From Aurantibrevibacter sp041749595 (lineage in GTDB: Bacteria; Bacteroidota; Bacteroidia; Flavobacteriales; Flavobacteriaceae), in contig JBGTBA010000165.1 of assembly GCA_041749595.1 (NCBI GenBank), forward strand, positions 17,581-81,580: a DNA stretch of 64,000 nt, in the 5' to 3' direction. The notes under the pieces are model-generated. The model was not told the DNA's origin. It saw only the letters and a list, made by a program, of their open reading frames with translations, and did no database searches. The position numbers and the translations under genes were made by a program. Of the stretch, positions 26,106 to 34,787 are shown in pieces; positions within the stretch are counted from its first letter, which is position 1; every line of letters starts with the position of its first letter.

Positions 26106-26403
26106 GAAGCTCTAAACATTTCAATGTAAAAATGGGTAAATGTACTAAAATAATGCCATTGAACATTACAATATAGGCATCGGGAAAAATGGCCCTAACG
26201 TAATCCATTTGTCGGTTTTGAACGTATATATGTTAAATTCCGCTCAGGCGTCCATATATATCCAAAAAGTCCTTTGCATTGTTTGCAAAGGACTTTTTTA
26301 GTTTCTTATTTTAAACAGCCCCTAAACCAATTTATGGTTTGGTCCATAAAAATTCCGATTCAATAAGGGATTGCATTTCAATGATCATGCAACACTTTTG
26401 CCC
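26106..26403. other. Intergenic region between clpP-like and kmo genes
   Basis: 298 bases with no plausible gene. It holds the promoter side of kmo (minus strand) and, toward the clpP-like gene, a perfect 15-bp terminator (26264-26298), a small AAACCA/TGGTTT hairpin (26324-26340), and a long imperfect hairpin reaching into the clpP-like stop codon (26362-26408). Confidence 0.6.
26264..26298 (-). terminator. Strong intrinsic terminator downstream of the clpP-like gene
   Basis: Perfect 15-bp stem: AAAAAGTCCTTTGCA (26264-26278) and TGCAAAGGACTTTTT (26284-26298) with a 5-base loop. The A-run at 26264-26268 is a T-run on the minus strand; a T-run also follows on the plus strand, so it can act in both directions. 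It is the longest perfect stem seen in the window and lies 105 bases after the clpP-like stop. Confidence 0.85.
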
Positions 26404-26408
26404 TTATT
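26362..26408 (-). other. Imperfect hairpin overlapping the clpP-like stop codon
   Basis: AATAAGGG (26362-26369) pairs with CCCTTATT (26401-26408), and inside it TTGCAT (26371-26376) pairs with ATGCAA (26387-26392), giving a two-part stem with an asymmetric bulge. The outer arm contains the TAA stop of the clpP-like gene (TTA at 26404-26406 on the plus strand). It may stabilise the mRNA 3' end ahead of the distal terminator. Confidence 0.45.
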
Positions 26409-26952
26409 CCAGAATGCCATCCACAATGCCGTAGGCAACGGATTCATTGGCGTCCATCCAATAATCCCGATCTAAGTCCTTCATTACCCTTTCATAGGGT
26501 TGTCCGCAATTCCCAGACAATATCTTGGCACCCAGTTCCTTGGTCTTTATGATTTCCCTGGCCTGAATCTCTATGTTTGATGCCTGCCCCCTAGCTCCCC
26601 CACTGGGTTGGTGTATCATTACCTTGGCGTGCGGCTGTATATACCTTCTTCCTTTTTTTCCTACGGAAAGCAGTATGGAGCCCATGGAAGCGGCCAATCC
26701 GGAACAAACTGTCGAAACCGGGCTTTTAAGGGATTTTATAGTATCGTAAATCGCAAAACCCGAAGTAACATAACCTCCCGGACTATTGATGATCAACTGA
26801 ATTTCCTTATGGTTTTCCATATCCAAATAAAGCAATCGGTCTATCACGTGTTTTGCGGAATCGTCATCTACGGTTCCCCATAGAAACACCTTCCTTTCCG
26901 ATAGCAATTTTTCATCAATGGCTTCCTGTATCTTTCCCTTTTTTGAACTCAT
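26404..26952 (-). CDS. ClpP-like serine protease subunit
   Basis: 182 residues of the ClpP/crotonase fold. The catalytic triad is intact by position: Ser89 in GLAASMG, His114 in MIHQPSGG and Asp163 in LDRDYWM. NSPGG (oxyanion loop) is at residues 57-61. It is slightly shorter than classical ClpP (about 195-230 residues) and lacks a propeptide-like N-terminus; no ATPase gene (clpX/clpA) is next to it. Flavobacteria usually have the main clpP beside clpX and tig, so this is probably a second ClpP paralogue. It may form mixed rings with the main ClpP or have its own targets; that is inference. ATG 26952 begins MSSKKGKIQEAID. Confidence 0.88.
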   Translation of the reverse strand: MSSKKGKIQEAIDEKLLSERKVFLWGTVDDDSAKHVIDRLLYLDMENHKEIQLIINSPGGYVTSGFAIYDTIKSLKSPVSTVCSGLAASMGSILLSVGKKGRRYIQPHAKVMIHQPSGGARGQASNIEIQAREIIKTKELGAKILSGNCGQPYERVMKDLDRDYWMDANESVAYGIVDGILE

Positions 26953-27076
26953 AGGTGATTTTCTTAATTAAAGCTCAAAAATAATCAATTTATTGTGAAT
27001 AGTTGCCTGTATAAAGACAAGCATTTTTTTTAAATTTTAAAGCCAAAAGCTATTATCTTTGAGAAAAAACACGACC

Positions 27077-27754
27077 ATGAAAAAAACCATCTCCCTCTTA
27101 TTTACCCTTTTTGTCTTATTTGGGTGTAAAACAGACAAGAAAACGGATACAGGTTCTCCTGAAAAAGAATTGACCATCCTGGAAAAAGTGGCCTACGCCC
27201 ATGGCTTTGAAAACTGGATAAAGGTCAAGGAAATACAATTCACATTTAATGTGGACAGGGATACGACCCATTTTGAACGTAGTTGGATATGGAAAGTGAA
27301 GGCCAATGATGTGGTCGCAATTTCAGGAACGGACACGTTGAGCTATAACCGGAAAAACATGGACAGTATTGCCCAAGCCACCAATGGCGGTTTTATAAAT
27401 GACAAATACTGGCTGATGGCACCCTATAACCTCATTTGGGACAAGGACAATATTACCTATGAACACCAATTAAACGTTGCCGCCCCGATAAGCAAAAAAC
27501 CAATGCAAAAACTTACCATTGTCTATAATGGTAAAGGAGGTTATACGCCAGGTGATGCCTATGATTTCTTTTTCGAGGACGATTTTATTGTAAAGGAATG
27601 GATTTATAGAAAGGGAAATTCCGCAGAACCCTCAATGAAGACCACATGGGAAGAATATGTAGTTAAAAACGGTTTAAATATAAGTACCGTACACAAAAAC
27701 GGAGAGGGGAATTTTAAATTGCATTTTACGGATATCGCGGTTGAAGCAAACTGA
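27077..27754 (+). CDS. Uncharacterised lipoprotein, Bacteroidota-specific
   Basis: 225 residues. A lipoprotein signal peptide ends at FGC (about residue 17: LFVLFGCKTDKK), with polar residues after the Cys that would favour a periplasmic or outer-membrane anchor. The rest is a beta-rich domain (VKEIQFTFNVDRD, WIWKVKANDVV, LTIVYNGKGGYTPGDAYDFFF) that could adopt a LolA/LppX-like half-barrel, but I recognise no named function with confidence. The start is ATG 27077; an upstream in-frame TTG at 27059 would disturb the signal peptide. A TATCTTTG box at 27054-27061 looks like a -7 element. The stop is 1 base from the convergent MFS gene. Confidence 0.8.
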   Translation: MKKTISLLFTLFVLFGCKTDKKTDTGSPEKELTILEKVAYAHGFENWIKVKEIQFTFNVDRDTTHFERSWIWKVKANDVVAISGTDTLSYNRKNMDSIAQATNGGFINDKYWLMAPYNLIWDKDNITYEHQLNVAAPISKKPMQKLTIVYNGKGGYTPGDAYDFFFEDDFIVKEWIYRKGNSAEPSMKTTWEEYVVKNGLNISTVHKNGEGNFKLHFTDIAVEAN

Positions 27755-27755
27755 G

Positions 27756-28907
27756 CTAGTTTTCCCGCCGGGACTTTAGTGCAAAGGTGGCCAAAAGCAC
27801 CAGAACGGCACAGCACAAAAGGGTGATAAAACTGAGCTTTAAAGAAGACCTTTCCGCTAAAAAACCTAAAACCACGGGGCCTAAAAGAAATCCAGAATAG
27901 CCGGATCCGGCTATGAAGGAGACTCCTTTGGAAGACTCCACACCTTTAACATTTCCCCCTATTCGGAACAGCTCCGGGATTATGGCAGAAAATCCCAGCC
28001 CAATGAACGCAAACCCTATAATGGCCAAATACGTATAGGTAGTTAACACCAAAATATAACCCAGAATTGATAAAAAGGCTCCCAGTGCCACCAATTGAAC
28101 TGATCCTATTTTAGCACTGATATTATCGCCCATAAATCTTCCCAAGGTCATAGTAACCGAAAACGCCAAGAAACCAGATCCAATAAGCAGCTCGGGTGCC
28201 ATACTGATCTCCTTTAGGTAGAGTCCGCTCCAGTCCACAATTGCCCCTTCGCTTCCCATAATAATAAAGGAAACGATGCCGATGACCAACAAGGGCTTAA
28301 AAAGTGTAAAACTAAAAGGCTCCTTTTCTATCGGTGCGGCCAAAACATTTCTATACTTTTTATAAAAAATAAGATTGATCCCCAGCACCAAAGCAATGGC
28401 CACGGACATATGGATTACCGGATTGCAAATAACGGGGATCAGAAAACTTCCCAAACCTGCCAACACCCCACCCAAACTGAAAAAACCATGGGCCGCGGAC
28501 ATAAAGTTCTGTTTGTCTTCTTTTTCTATTTCAGTGACCAACGTATTCATGGAAATATCCGTAAATCCGTGCGTGGCCCCCATAAGATAAAGTCCCAACA
28601 TCAAACCATAGAAATTAGGGGCCAATAAGGGCAGTATTCCCGAAATGGATATAAGCAGCACCCCAATAGAAGTAGCTCTTCCTACCCCTATCTTATTGAT
28701 TATTTTAGAAGCGAGTGGAAAAGATGTAAATGACCCTAATGCCAAACAAAAAATAGCAATGCCCAAACTGGCCTTGTCTATCCCCAGGTTCTCCTTTACC
28801 GTAGGAATATAAATGGCCCAAGTGCCAAATAGAATGTTCAAGCTGGCAAAAACCCAGGCCGGACCAAAATAGCGTGGGTTGAAAAGGATAAGTACAAGTG
28901 ATTTCAT
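27756..28907 (-). CDS. MFS transporter
   Basis: 383 residues with about twelve hydrophobic segments, the length and hydropathy of a 12-helix major facilitator. Seen: the loop 2-3 region KIINKIGVGRATSIG, a degenerate form of the G-x-x-x-D-R-x-G-R motif, and the later counterpart GRFMGDNISAKIG. It resembles the fucose/sugar and drug-like carriers often annotated only as MFS; substrate unknown. On the minus strand, 57 bases downstream of kynureninase, so it could be co-transcribed with it and export or import a tryptophan metabolite, which is inference from position only. Confidence 0.88.
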   Translation of the reverse strand: MKSLVLILFNPRYFGPAWVFASLNILFGTWAIYIPTVKENLGIDKASLGIAIFCLALGSFTSFPLASKIINKIGVGRATSIGVLLISISGILPLLAPNFYGLMLGLYLMGATHGFTDISMNTLVTEIEKEDKQNFMSAAHGFFSLGGVLAGLGSFLIPVICNPVIHMSVAIALVLGINLIFYKKYRNVLAAPIEKEPFSFTLFKPLLVIGIVSFIIMGSEGAIVDWSGLYLKEISMAPELLIGSGFLAFSVTMTLGRFMGDNISAKIGSVQLVALGAFLSILGYILVLTTYTYLAIIGFAFIGLGFSAIIPELFRIGGNVKGVESSKGVSFIAGSGYSGFLLGPVVLGFLAERSSLKLSFITLLCCAVLVLLATFALKSRREN

Positions 28908-28964
28908 TTATAGGTTAATGGTAGAGGTTGATGGTAAATCTACTAAAAAATAGCTCTTGCCGTT

Positions 28965-30236
28965 CTAATGCTTGCTTAAAATCCCTTCCTTTAAAATCTG
29001 CCCAAATTGGTACATATCCTCAAAGGAACAATAAAACGGGGTCGGGGCCAAACGGATTACATTGGGCTCTCTCCAATCGGTGATTACACCTTTGCACATT
29101 AGAAAGTCGAATAACGATTTTCCTTCCCCATGGAGGAAAACGGATAATTGGCAGCCCCGATCTTCTGGAGTAATGATATCGAAAGAGCTGTGTACTTCTT
29201 TGCCAATTTCATGAAGGATAAATTCCAGATAGGCTACTATCTTTTTCCTTTTTACCACTAAGGCCGGCATACCAACCTCTTCAAAAAGTTCCAAAGAAGC
29301 CAAATAGGGAGCCAAGGACAACACGGACGGATTACTCAATTGCCATGCATCGGCGGTTTCCATGGGTTCAAACTCAGGCTTCATAAGAAATCGGGTGTCT
29401 TTTTTGGTGCCCCACCAACCCTGAAACCTTGGTAGGTCATTTTTTTTCAAATGGCGTTCATTGACAAAAATCCCCGATGCGTTTCCGGGGCCACTGTTCA
29501 TGTATTTATAACTGCACCAGGCTGCAAAATCCACATCCCAGTTGTGGAGCCGTAATTCAACGTTTCCAACGGCATGGGCCAGATCCCATCCTACAATAGC
29601 CCCGACGGCATGGGCCGATTTGGTGATGGCAGCCATATCAAAGACCTGTCCGTTGTAATAATTGACCCCACCTATCAGCGTCAGGGCCAGCTCATCGCCC
29701 ACCTCATTTATTTTTACCACCACATCTTCAGTGCGCCAATGGTTTTCCCCCACTCTTTTTTTTACTTCCACCAGGGCATCATTGGGATCCAGTCCATGGA
29801 ACCTAACCTGACTCTGCAACATATATTGATCCGACGGAAATGCCTTCTCCTCGCAGATAATTTTATAGCGTTTTTCCGTGGGCCTGTAGAAAGAGACCAT
29901 CAATAAATGCAGGTTCGCCGTGAGGGTGTTCATTACGGAAATTTCTACTGGTTTTGCCCCTACTACCTTTGCCAGCGGAGCCGCCAATCGCTCGTGATAG
30001 TCCCACCAAGGTTTCTCGGCACGGAAATGACCTTCCACTGCCAGTTCCTTCCAATCAGACATGACCGCATCTATATACTTTTGAACTCGTTTGGGCTGCA
30101 GACCCAAAGAATTTCCCGTAAAATAGATAACGTTCCTGCCATTGATTTGGGGAAAATAAAATTCATCCCTATACGCTCTAAGGGGATCCTTTTCGTCCAG
30201 TTTTTTGGCAAAGCCTAAAGTGTTTTGGAACTGCAT
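28965..30236 (-). CDS. kynU: Kynureninase
   Basis: PLP enzyme cleaving kynurenine or 3-hydroxykynurenine to anthranilate or 3-hydroxyanthranilate plus alanine. 423 residues. Seen: VIYFTGNSLGLQP near the N-terminus, GWDLAHAVGNVELRLHNWDVDFAAW with the PLP-ring Asp and pyridine-stacking region, and CSYKYMNSGPGN, whose Lys carries PLP; all are diagnostic of kynureninases. With kmo at 24765-26105 it supports conversion of kynurenine to 3-hydroxyanthranilate, feeding NAD synthesis or catabolism; the downstream dioxygenase is not here. ATG 30236 is the start. Confidence 0.95.
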   Translation of the reverse strand: MQFQNTLGFAKKLDEKDPLRAYRDEFYFPQINGRNVIYFTGNSLGLQPKRVQKYIDAVMSDWKELAVEGHFRAEKPWWDYHERLAAPLAKVVGAKPVEISVMNTLTANLHLLMVSFYRPTEKRYKIICEEKAFPSDQYMLQSQVRFHGLDPNDALVEVKKRVGENHWRTEDVVVKINEVGDELALTLIGGVNYYNGQVFDMAAITKSAHAVGAIVGWDLAHAVGNVELRLHNWDVDFAAWCSYKYMNSGPGNASGIFVNERHLKKNDLPRFQGWWGTKKDTRFLMKPEFEPMETADAWQLSNPSVLSLAPYLASLELFEEVGMPALVVKRKKIVAYLEFILHEIGKEVHSSFDIITPEDRGCQLSVFLHGEGKSLFDFLMCKGVITDWREPNVIRLAPTPFYCSFEDMYQFGQILKEGILSKH

Positions 30237-30304
30237 GGCATAGTTTTGAACAAAAATACAATTTCAAGGGAGATATTGGATGTGGTCTTTTTTCCAATTT
30301 TGTG

Positions 30305-30763
30305 CTACCCCAATCGCATTTCCAGGATATGTTTCTTAAATCCCGCTTTTTCATACGCTTTTATCAAGGGCAAATTGTCTTTGTACACGGTTAGTCTGAT
30401 TTCATCGAATCCTATGGATTTAGCCCATAATTTTAGGGTTTCAATTATTCTTAAATTGACGCCCTTTCCCCTGTATTTGGGTATAGTGTACATAAAACCT
30501 AGATTGAAGTAATAGTCATGATTTAGATAATGTCTGGCCTTTTTAATGGTGGCATGACCTGAACCAATAATTTCGCCTTTCCGTTCAGCGACCACCACTT
30601 CGGCCTCGTCGGACACAACCATCCGCTTTAGATAATAATATGTAATCGGGTCTTCCCTCAGGGTAATATCATAGGGACGTTCGGCATTGATCACTCCTTG
30701 TTCAAACTGTAACAGTAGGGGCAGGTCATCCAAAGCAGCTTTTCTAATGGTAACTTTGCCCAT
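30305..30763 (-). CDS. GNAT-family N-acetyltransferase
   Basis: 152 residues, a single acetyltransferase domain. Motif A, the acetyl-CoA pyrophosphate site, is visible as GFMYTIPKYRGKGVNLRIIE (Q/RxxGxG/A form, YRGKGV). The C-terminal GFKKHILEMRLG strand fits motif B. Substrate cannot be assigned. The gene is 68 bases upstream of kynureninase on the minus strand and divergent from the O-methyltransferase gene (72 bases). Confidence 0.9.
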   Translation of the reverse strand: MGKVTIRKAALDDLPLLLQFEQGVINAERPYDITLREDPITYYYLKRMVVSDEAEVVVAERKGEIIGSGHATIKKARHYLNHDYYFNLGFMYTIPKYRGKGVNLRIIETLKLWAKSIGFDEIRLTVYKDNLPLIKAYEKAGFKKHILEMRLG

Positions 30764-30835
30764 TTCTAAAGAGGTTTGTCATCCAACAGGGTTTCATAGT
30801 AGCTCAAATTTCAATAATTTTACCAAAAATACACT

Positions 30836-31477
30836 ATGCACTTTCTTTCTGACGATTTAGAAAACTATATTGCCGAAAATTCTCAACAAGAACCTGAAAT
30901 TTTAAAGGAATTGATGCGGGAAACCCATCTTAAAGTGCTTCGCCCCCGAATGATAAGTGGTCATTTTCAGGGCAGGGTCTTGAGCATGCTCTCCAAAATA
31001 ATACACCCGAAACATGTTCTGGAAATAGGAACCTATACAGGATATTCCGCTATTTGTTTGGCCGAAGGCCTGGCCAAGGATGGTTCGGTACACACCATAG
31101 ACATCAATGACGAACTGACCCACATACAACGCCGTTATTTTGATAAAAGCGGGTTTGGCCAACAGATTGTACAACATACCGGAGATGCGCTGAAAATAAT
31201 CCCCAAACTGGATATTGTATTTGATCTTGTTTTTATTGACGCCGAAAAAACAAGTTATGACGATTATTTTGAAAGTGTTTTGAAAAAGACCAAATCAGGA
31301 AGCGTCATACTTTCCGATAATGTCCTGTGGTCCGGTAAGGTTGTTGAGCGATTAGATGCATTGGACAAGGCCACCAAGTCGTTATTAGACTACAACAAAA
31401 AGCTCATGGAAGACAACCGGGTAGAAACCGTGCTCCTGCCCATTAGGGATGGGCTTACCCTAAGTAGGGTCCTCTAA
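30836..31477 (+). CDS. SAM-dependent O-methyltransferase (COMT/YrrM-like)
   Basis: 213 residues of the class I methyltransferase-3 family (catechol/caffeoyl-CoA type). Seen: VLEIGTYTGYSAICLAEGL, the SAM-binding motif I; VHTIDIND, the ribose-binding acidic residue; VFIDAEKTSYDDYFE with the metal-binding Asp; and SDNVLWSGKVV, completing the divalent-metal site. Family members methylate catechol-like or acyl-CoA phenolic hydroxyls; 3-hydroxykynurenine products nearby are aromatic, but a link is speculation. The 3' end overlaps the convergent PAP2 gene by 23 bases. Confidence 0.92.
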   Translation: MHFLSDDLENYIAENSQQEPEILKELMRETHLKVLRPRMISGHFQGRVLSMLSKIIHPKHVLEIGTYTGYSAICLAEGLAKDGSVHTIDINDELTHIQRRYFDKSGFGQQIVQHTGDALKIIPKLDIVFDLVFIDAEKTSYDDYFESVLKKTKSGSVILSDNVLWSGKVVERLDALDKATKSLLDYNKKLMEDNRVETVLLPIRDGLTLSRVL

Positions 31478-32015
31478 CCTTGTTATAAAGCGCAAAAGAA
31501 CCAAATGCGGACAATACGCCCACCAAGGCGCCAACCAGGATGTCCATGGGGAAATGTACCCCAACATAGATCCTGCTCGTAGAAAACAAAAGGGGCCAAA
31601 CATAAAATACCCAAACCCATTTTAATTTTCTCCGCAACAACAAAACCATAATGGTAGTTATGGCAAAAGAACTGGCCGCATGGCCAGAGAAAAAACTATA
31701 ATCGGTCGGTGACTGGAGTATCCGGATCAGGGTATTGATTTCGGTGTTGTTACTTGGTCTAAGCCTAGCTACACCTTCCTTAGTAAAATGGGTCACCAAC
31801 AGCACAAAGGCTTCAAGAAGCAAAACCAAAATAAATGATGGTAAGGCTTGCTTTCTGGGAAATTTTAGAAATAAAAGAAAAATGAAAAAAAGAAACAAAG
31901 GAATCCAGGTAGCGGTTCGGGTAATGATGCTCCAAAACGCATCATAGGACTCAATACCAAGGTTGTTGAGGTAAATAAAGGTGTCCTTATCCCACTCCAA
32001 CAGTTTTTTAAACAT
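31455..32015 (-). CDS. PAP2-family membrane phosphatase
   Basis: 186 residues with about five or six membrane helices. All three PAP2 signature blocks are present: KEGVARLRPS (C1), FFSGHAAS with the acid-base His (C2) and SRIYVGVHFPMD with the nucleophilic His (C3). Likely substrates are lipid phosphates such as undecaprenyl pyrophosphate or phosphatidate; the size fits BacA-independent undecaprenyl-PP phosphatases (PgpB/YbjG class). It begins 1 base after the tatA-type gene stop on the same strand and overlaps the O-methyltransferase gene by 23 bases in convergent orientation. Confidence 0.93.
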   Translation of the reverse strand: MFKKLLEWDKDTFIYLNNLGIESYDAFWSIITRTATWIPLFLFFIFLLFLKFPRKQALPSFILVLLLEAFVLLVTHFTKEGVARLRPSNNTEINTLIRILQSPTDYSFFSGHAASSFAITTIMVLLLRRKLKWVWVFYVWPLLFSTSRIYVGVHFPMDILVGALVGVLSAFGSFALYNKVRGPYLG

Positions 32016-32016
32016 G

Positions 32017-32298
32017 TTATTTGCGTTTTATGGCACCGGTAACCTCTTCGACGTTCTTTTTTACTTTGTCGATTCCTTCCCTGATATCCTTGGTAAAACT
32101 TGTATCTATGCCTTGTTTGTCCGCACTTTTTTGAATTTCCTGTTTAATATCCTCTGTGGCATCCTTTAACTGCCTCATCCCTTTACCAAGGCCTCTGGCA
32201 ATATCAGGAATCTTATCCGCACCGAAAACCATTACCACGACAAACAGGATGAAAAATATTTCAGCCCCACTTATAAATAAAAAAATTGTTGCGTACAT
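32017..32298 (-). CDS. tatA: Twin-arginine translocase subunit TatA/TatE
   Basis: 93 residues: a single N-terminal membrane helix with the typical opening GAEIFFILFVVVMVFGADKIP, where the Phe-Gly hinge joins the amphipathic helix ARGLGKGMRQLKDATEDIKQEI, followed by a charged tail. TatA oligomers form the pore for folded proteins with twin-arginine signals. No tatC is adjacent. The start at ATG 32298 (MYATIFLFISGAEIFF) gives the normal short periplasmic N-terminus; an in-frame upstream GTG/TTG-type start at 32346 would add non-family sequence. It is immediately followed by the PAP2 gene. Confidence 0.92.
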   Translation of the reverse strand: MYATIFLFISGAEIFFILFVVVMVFGADKIPDIARGLGKGMRQLKDATEDIKQEIQKSADKQGIDTSFTKDIREGIDKVKKNVEEVTGAIKRK

Positions 32299-32338
32299 AC
32301 CACAAATATAATGAGAAGTTTTACAGTGAAATAATAAA

Positions 32339-32359
32339 AGCCCCATAAATTATGGGGCT
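32339..32359 (-). terminator. Intrinsic terminator after the M1 peptidase gene
   Basis: AGCCCCATAA (32339-32348) and TTATGGGGCT (32350-32359) are fully complementary; the practical loop is about AAATT. On the minus strand the stem is followed by TTTTATTAT. It lies 57 bases beyond the M1 peptidase stop and just upstream of tatA. Confidence 0.75.
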
Positions 32360-32415
32360 CATTTTATAAAATTTACAGCATGGAAATAATGGAATCCAGT
32401 ATCCCAATCCAACCA

Positions 32416-34725
32416 TTATTTTCCTTTTATCTGTTCCTTGAAATTATCAAAATCGGACTTTTCTTCCTTTTTTGGCCATGAATTGTTGGTGATGTCAATA
32501 TCCGCGGTTTCCGCTTTGGGATCTACTACTATCCCTATCAATTCCTTTTGGGAAGCTATTACCCGTTTAAAGTCGGCGTCGCTCTTTCTCCAGATTTCCG
32601 CCGGATAGGTTATGTTTTCCTTGGAGCCATCGGCATATGCGTATTCCACGATCAAAGGCATTGGCAATCCACCGGGCTTGTCAAAAGTAACTTCATAGAA
32701 ATACTTTGGTTCCTTAACTGCCGCCCTTTCTGTGGCGGTCAAATTATCCATCATGTATTCCTTCAGGGTTTTGGAAACCTCTGAGGGCAACTTACCCTTC
32801 AAATTTGGATCGACACCTTCACTTCCCTCTTCGGCCAAATAAATCTGTGCGGGAATATCGGCCTCCGTAAGGTTTCTTGCGGCCAAATATTCCTTCATTT
32901 TTTTTGTGGGCTTATCCGTTACATAGTACTTCTTCACCCCTTTTACCCCAATATCCACATAATCGGTGGTGTAGAACCAACCTCTCCAAAACCAATCCAG
33001 ATCAACGGCTGATGCATCTTCCATGGTCCGGAAAAAATCCTCAGGGGTGGGGTGCTTAAATTTCCATCGGTTGGCATAGGTCTTGAATGCGTGATCGAAC
33101 AATTCCCTGCCCATAACGGTTTCCCTTAAAATATTCAAGGCCGTTGCCGGTTTTCCATATGCGTTGGGGCCCAGTTGAAACACACTTTCGGGATTTTCCA
33201 TTATAGGGGCTATCGTACTTTGGTCACCGCCCATATAAGGCACTATCTTTGAAGGATCTCCCCTTCTGGAGGGGTATTTTGTCTCCGGGGAAATGGCCTC
33301 TGGATAGGTTTCCCCAAATTCCTGTTCAGCCAAATATTGCATAAAAGTGTCCAATCCTTCATCCATCCAACCCCATTGGCGTTCATCGGAATTTACGATC
33401 ATGGGGAAAAAATTGTGGCCCACCTCGTGGATAATGACACTGAACATCCCAAATTTTACCCGGTCGGAATAAGTGCCGTCTTCATTGGGTCTTCCATAGT
33501 TCCAACAGATCATGGGATACTCCATGCCCTGATTCTTGGCATGTACCGATATCGCTTTGTGGTAAGGGTAATCAAAGGTATGTGATGAGTAGGACTTTAA
33601 CGTACTGGCCACCACTTTGGTGGAATAATCTTCCCATAGCGGGTTACCTTCCTTGGGGTACATGGAAACCGCCATAACGTCCCTGTTGCCCAATTTTACG
33701 GCCTGCATGTCCCAAATGAACTTACGTGAGGTGGCAAAAGCAAAGTCGCGCACATTCTCCGCTTTTAGTTTCCAGGTCTTCTTTTTATCGGAAAATCCTT
33801 TTTCCAGTACTTCAACCTCTGCTTGGGTAACGATGATTACGGGTTTGTCATAGGATTTTTTGGCCTGCTCATACCGTGCCATCATTTCCTTGGAAAATAC
33901 TTCCTTTCGGTTTTGCAGCTCTCCCGTGCCATCTAAAATATGATCGGCTGGAACGGTAATATTAACTTCATAGTTTCCAAAAGGCAGGGCAAACTCGCCA
34001 TTGCCCCAAAACTGATGGTTTTGCCAGCCCTCCACATCGCTATACACTGCCATTCGGGGGAAAAACTGAGCTATTACGTAGGCCCTATTGCCGTCCTTCG
34101 GAAAATATTCATAGCCTGATCTCGCCCTGTTTATGGTATGGTCGGGGATGTTGTACCACCATTTTACGGAAAAAGATATTTGCTCCTTGCTTTTTAAGGG
34201 CTGGGGAAGATCAATGCGCATCATGGTCCAATTCACGGTATGGGGCAATGGTTTCCCATTGGCGTCGTTAACGTACTCTATATGGAAGCCCCCATCAAAA
34301 GGGCCATCCACGTACTTTTTTAGAAACCCTTCCGGTTGTTCCGCTTCAGACACCTCACTAGCGTCCCTGATCAGTGCTTTGGAGTCCTTTGTCCTTGTGT
34401 TTTGGTCCAATTGCAACCAGAGGAATCCAAGCTCGTCAGGGGAATTATTGGTGTAGGTAATGGTTTCCACCCCTGCTATTTTAGCATTTTTATCATCCAG
34501 CTCAATGTCCATTTTATAATCGGCCTGCTGCTGATAATATGCTGGCCCAGGAGCTCCTGATGCGGTCCTGAACATATTGGGCGTGGCAAATTCCTCATAG
34601 AGCTGTTTAAACCTACTCTGGCTGTAGTGCCCCGGTTCACGCTCTTTTTTTGTTTCTTCCTGTGCACTTAAAAATACCGTTGACAAGAATAGAAGCGAAA
34701 AAAAACAATAGTTAGCTTTTCTCAT
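32416..34725 (-). CDS. M1-family zinc metallopeptidase (secreted)
   Basis: 769 residues. A signal peptide (about 1-21, ending LSAQ) leads to an aminopeptidase N-like beta domain and a gluzincin catalytic domain. The zinc site is complete: His433-Glu434-x-x-His437 (HEVGHNF) with the third ligand Glu456 in WMDEGLD, the M1 spacing HExxH-x18-E. The usual GAMEN exopeptidase motif is replaced by QGMEYPMICW, as in the Bacteroidota branch of the family. Probably a periplasmic or surface aminopeptidase for peptide nutrition. The DUF6702 gene lies just upstream on the same strand (62 bases), a pairing seen often in flavobacteria. Confidence 0.93.
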   Translation of the reverse strand: MRKANYCFFSLLFLSTVFLSAQEETKKEREPGHYSQSRFKQLYEEFATPNMFRTASGAPGPAYYQQQADYKMDIELDDKNAKIAGVETITYTNNSPDELGFLWLQLDQNTRTKDSKALIRDASEVSEAEQPEGFLKKYVDGPFDGGFHIEYVNDANGKPLPHTVNWTMMRIDLPQPLKSKEQISFSVKWWYNIPDHTINRARSGYEYFPKDGNRAYVIAQFFPRMAVYSDVEGWQNHQFWGNGEFALPFGNYEVNITVPADHILDGTGELQNRKEVFSKEMMARYEQAKKSYDKPVIIVTQAEVEVLEKGFSDKKKTWKLKAENVRDFAFATSRKFIWDMQAVKLGNRDVMAVSMYPKEGNPLWEDYSTKVVASTLKSYSSHTFDYPYHKAISVHAKNQGMEYPMICWNYGRPNEDGTYSDRVKFGMFSVIIHEVGHNFFPMIVNSDERQWGWMDEGLDTFMQYLAEQEFGETYPEAISPETKYPSRRGDPSKIVPYMGGDQSTIAPIMENPESVFQLGPNAYGKPATALNILRETVMGRELFDHAFKTYANRWKFKHPTPEDFFRTMEDASAVDLDWFWRGWFYTTDYVDIGVKGVKKYYVTDKPTKKMKEYLAARNLTEADIPAQIYLAEEGSEGVDPNLKGKLPSEVSKTLKEYMMDNLTATERAAVKEPKYFYEVTFDKPGGLPMPLIVEYAYADGSKENITYPAEIWRKSDADFKRVIASQKELIGIVVDPKAETADIDITNNSWPKKEEKSDFDNFKEQIKGK

Positions 34726-34787
34726 TTTTTAAATTGATTTTTAAGCCTGTAAAATAAAGTTTTTTTATTCAAATTATTGCTTAAATG

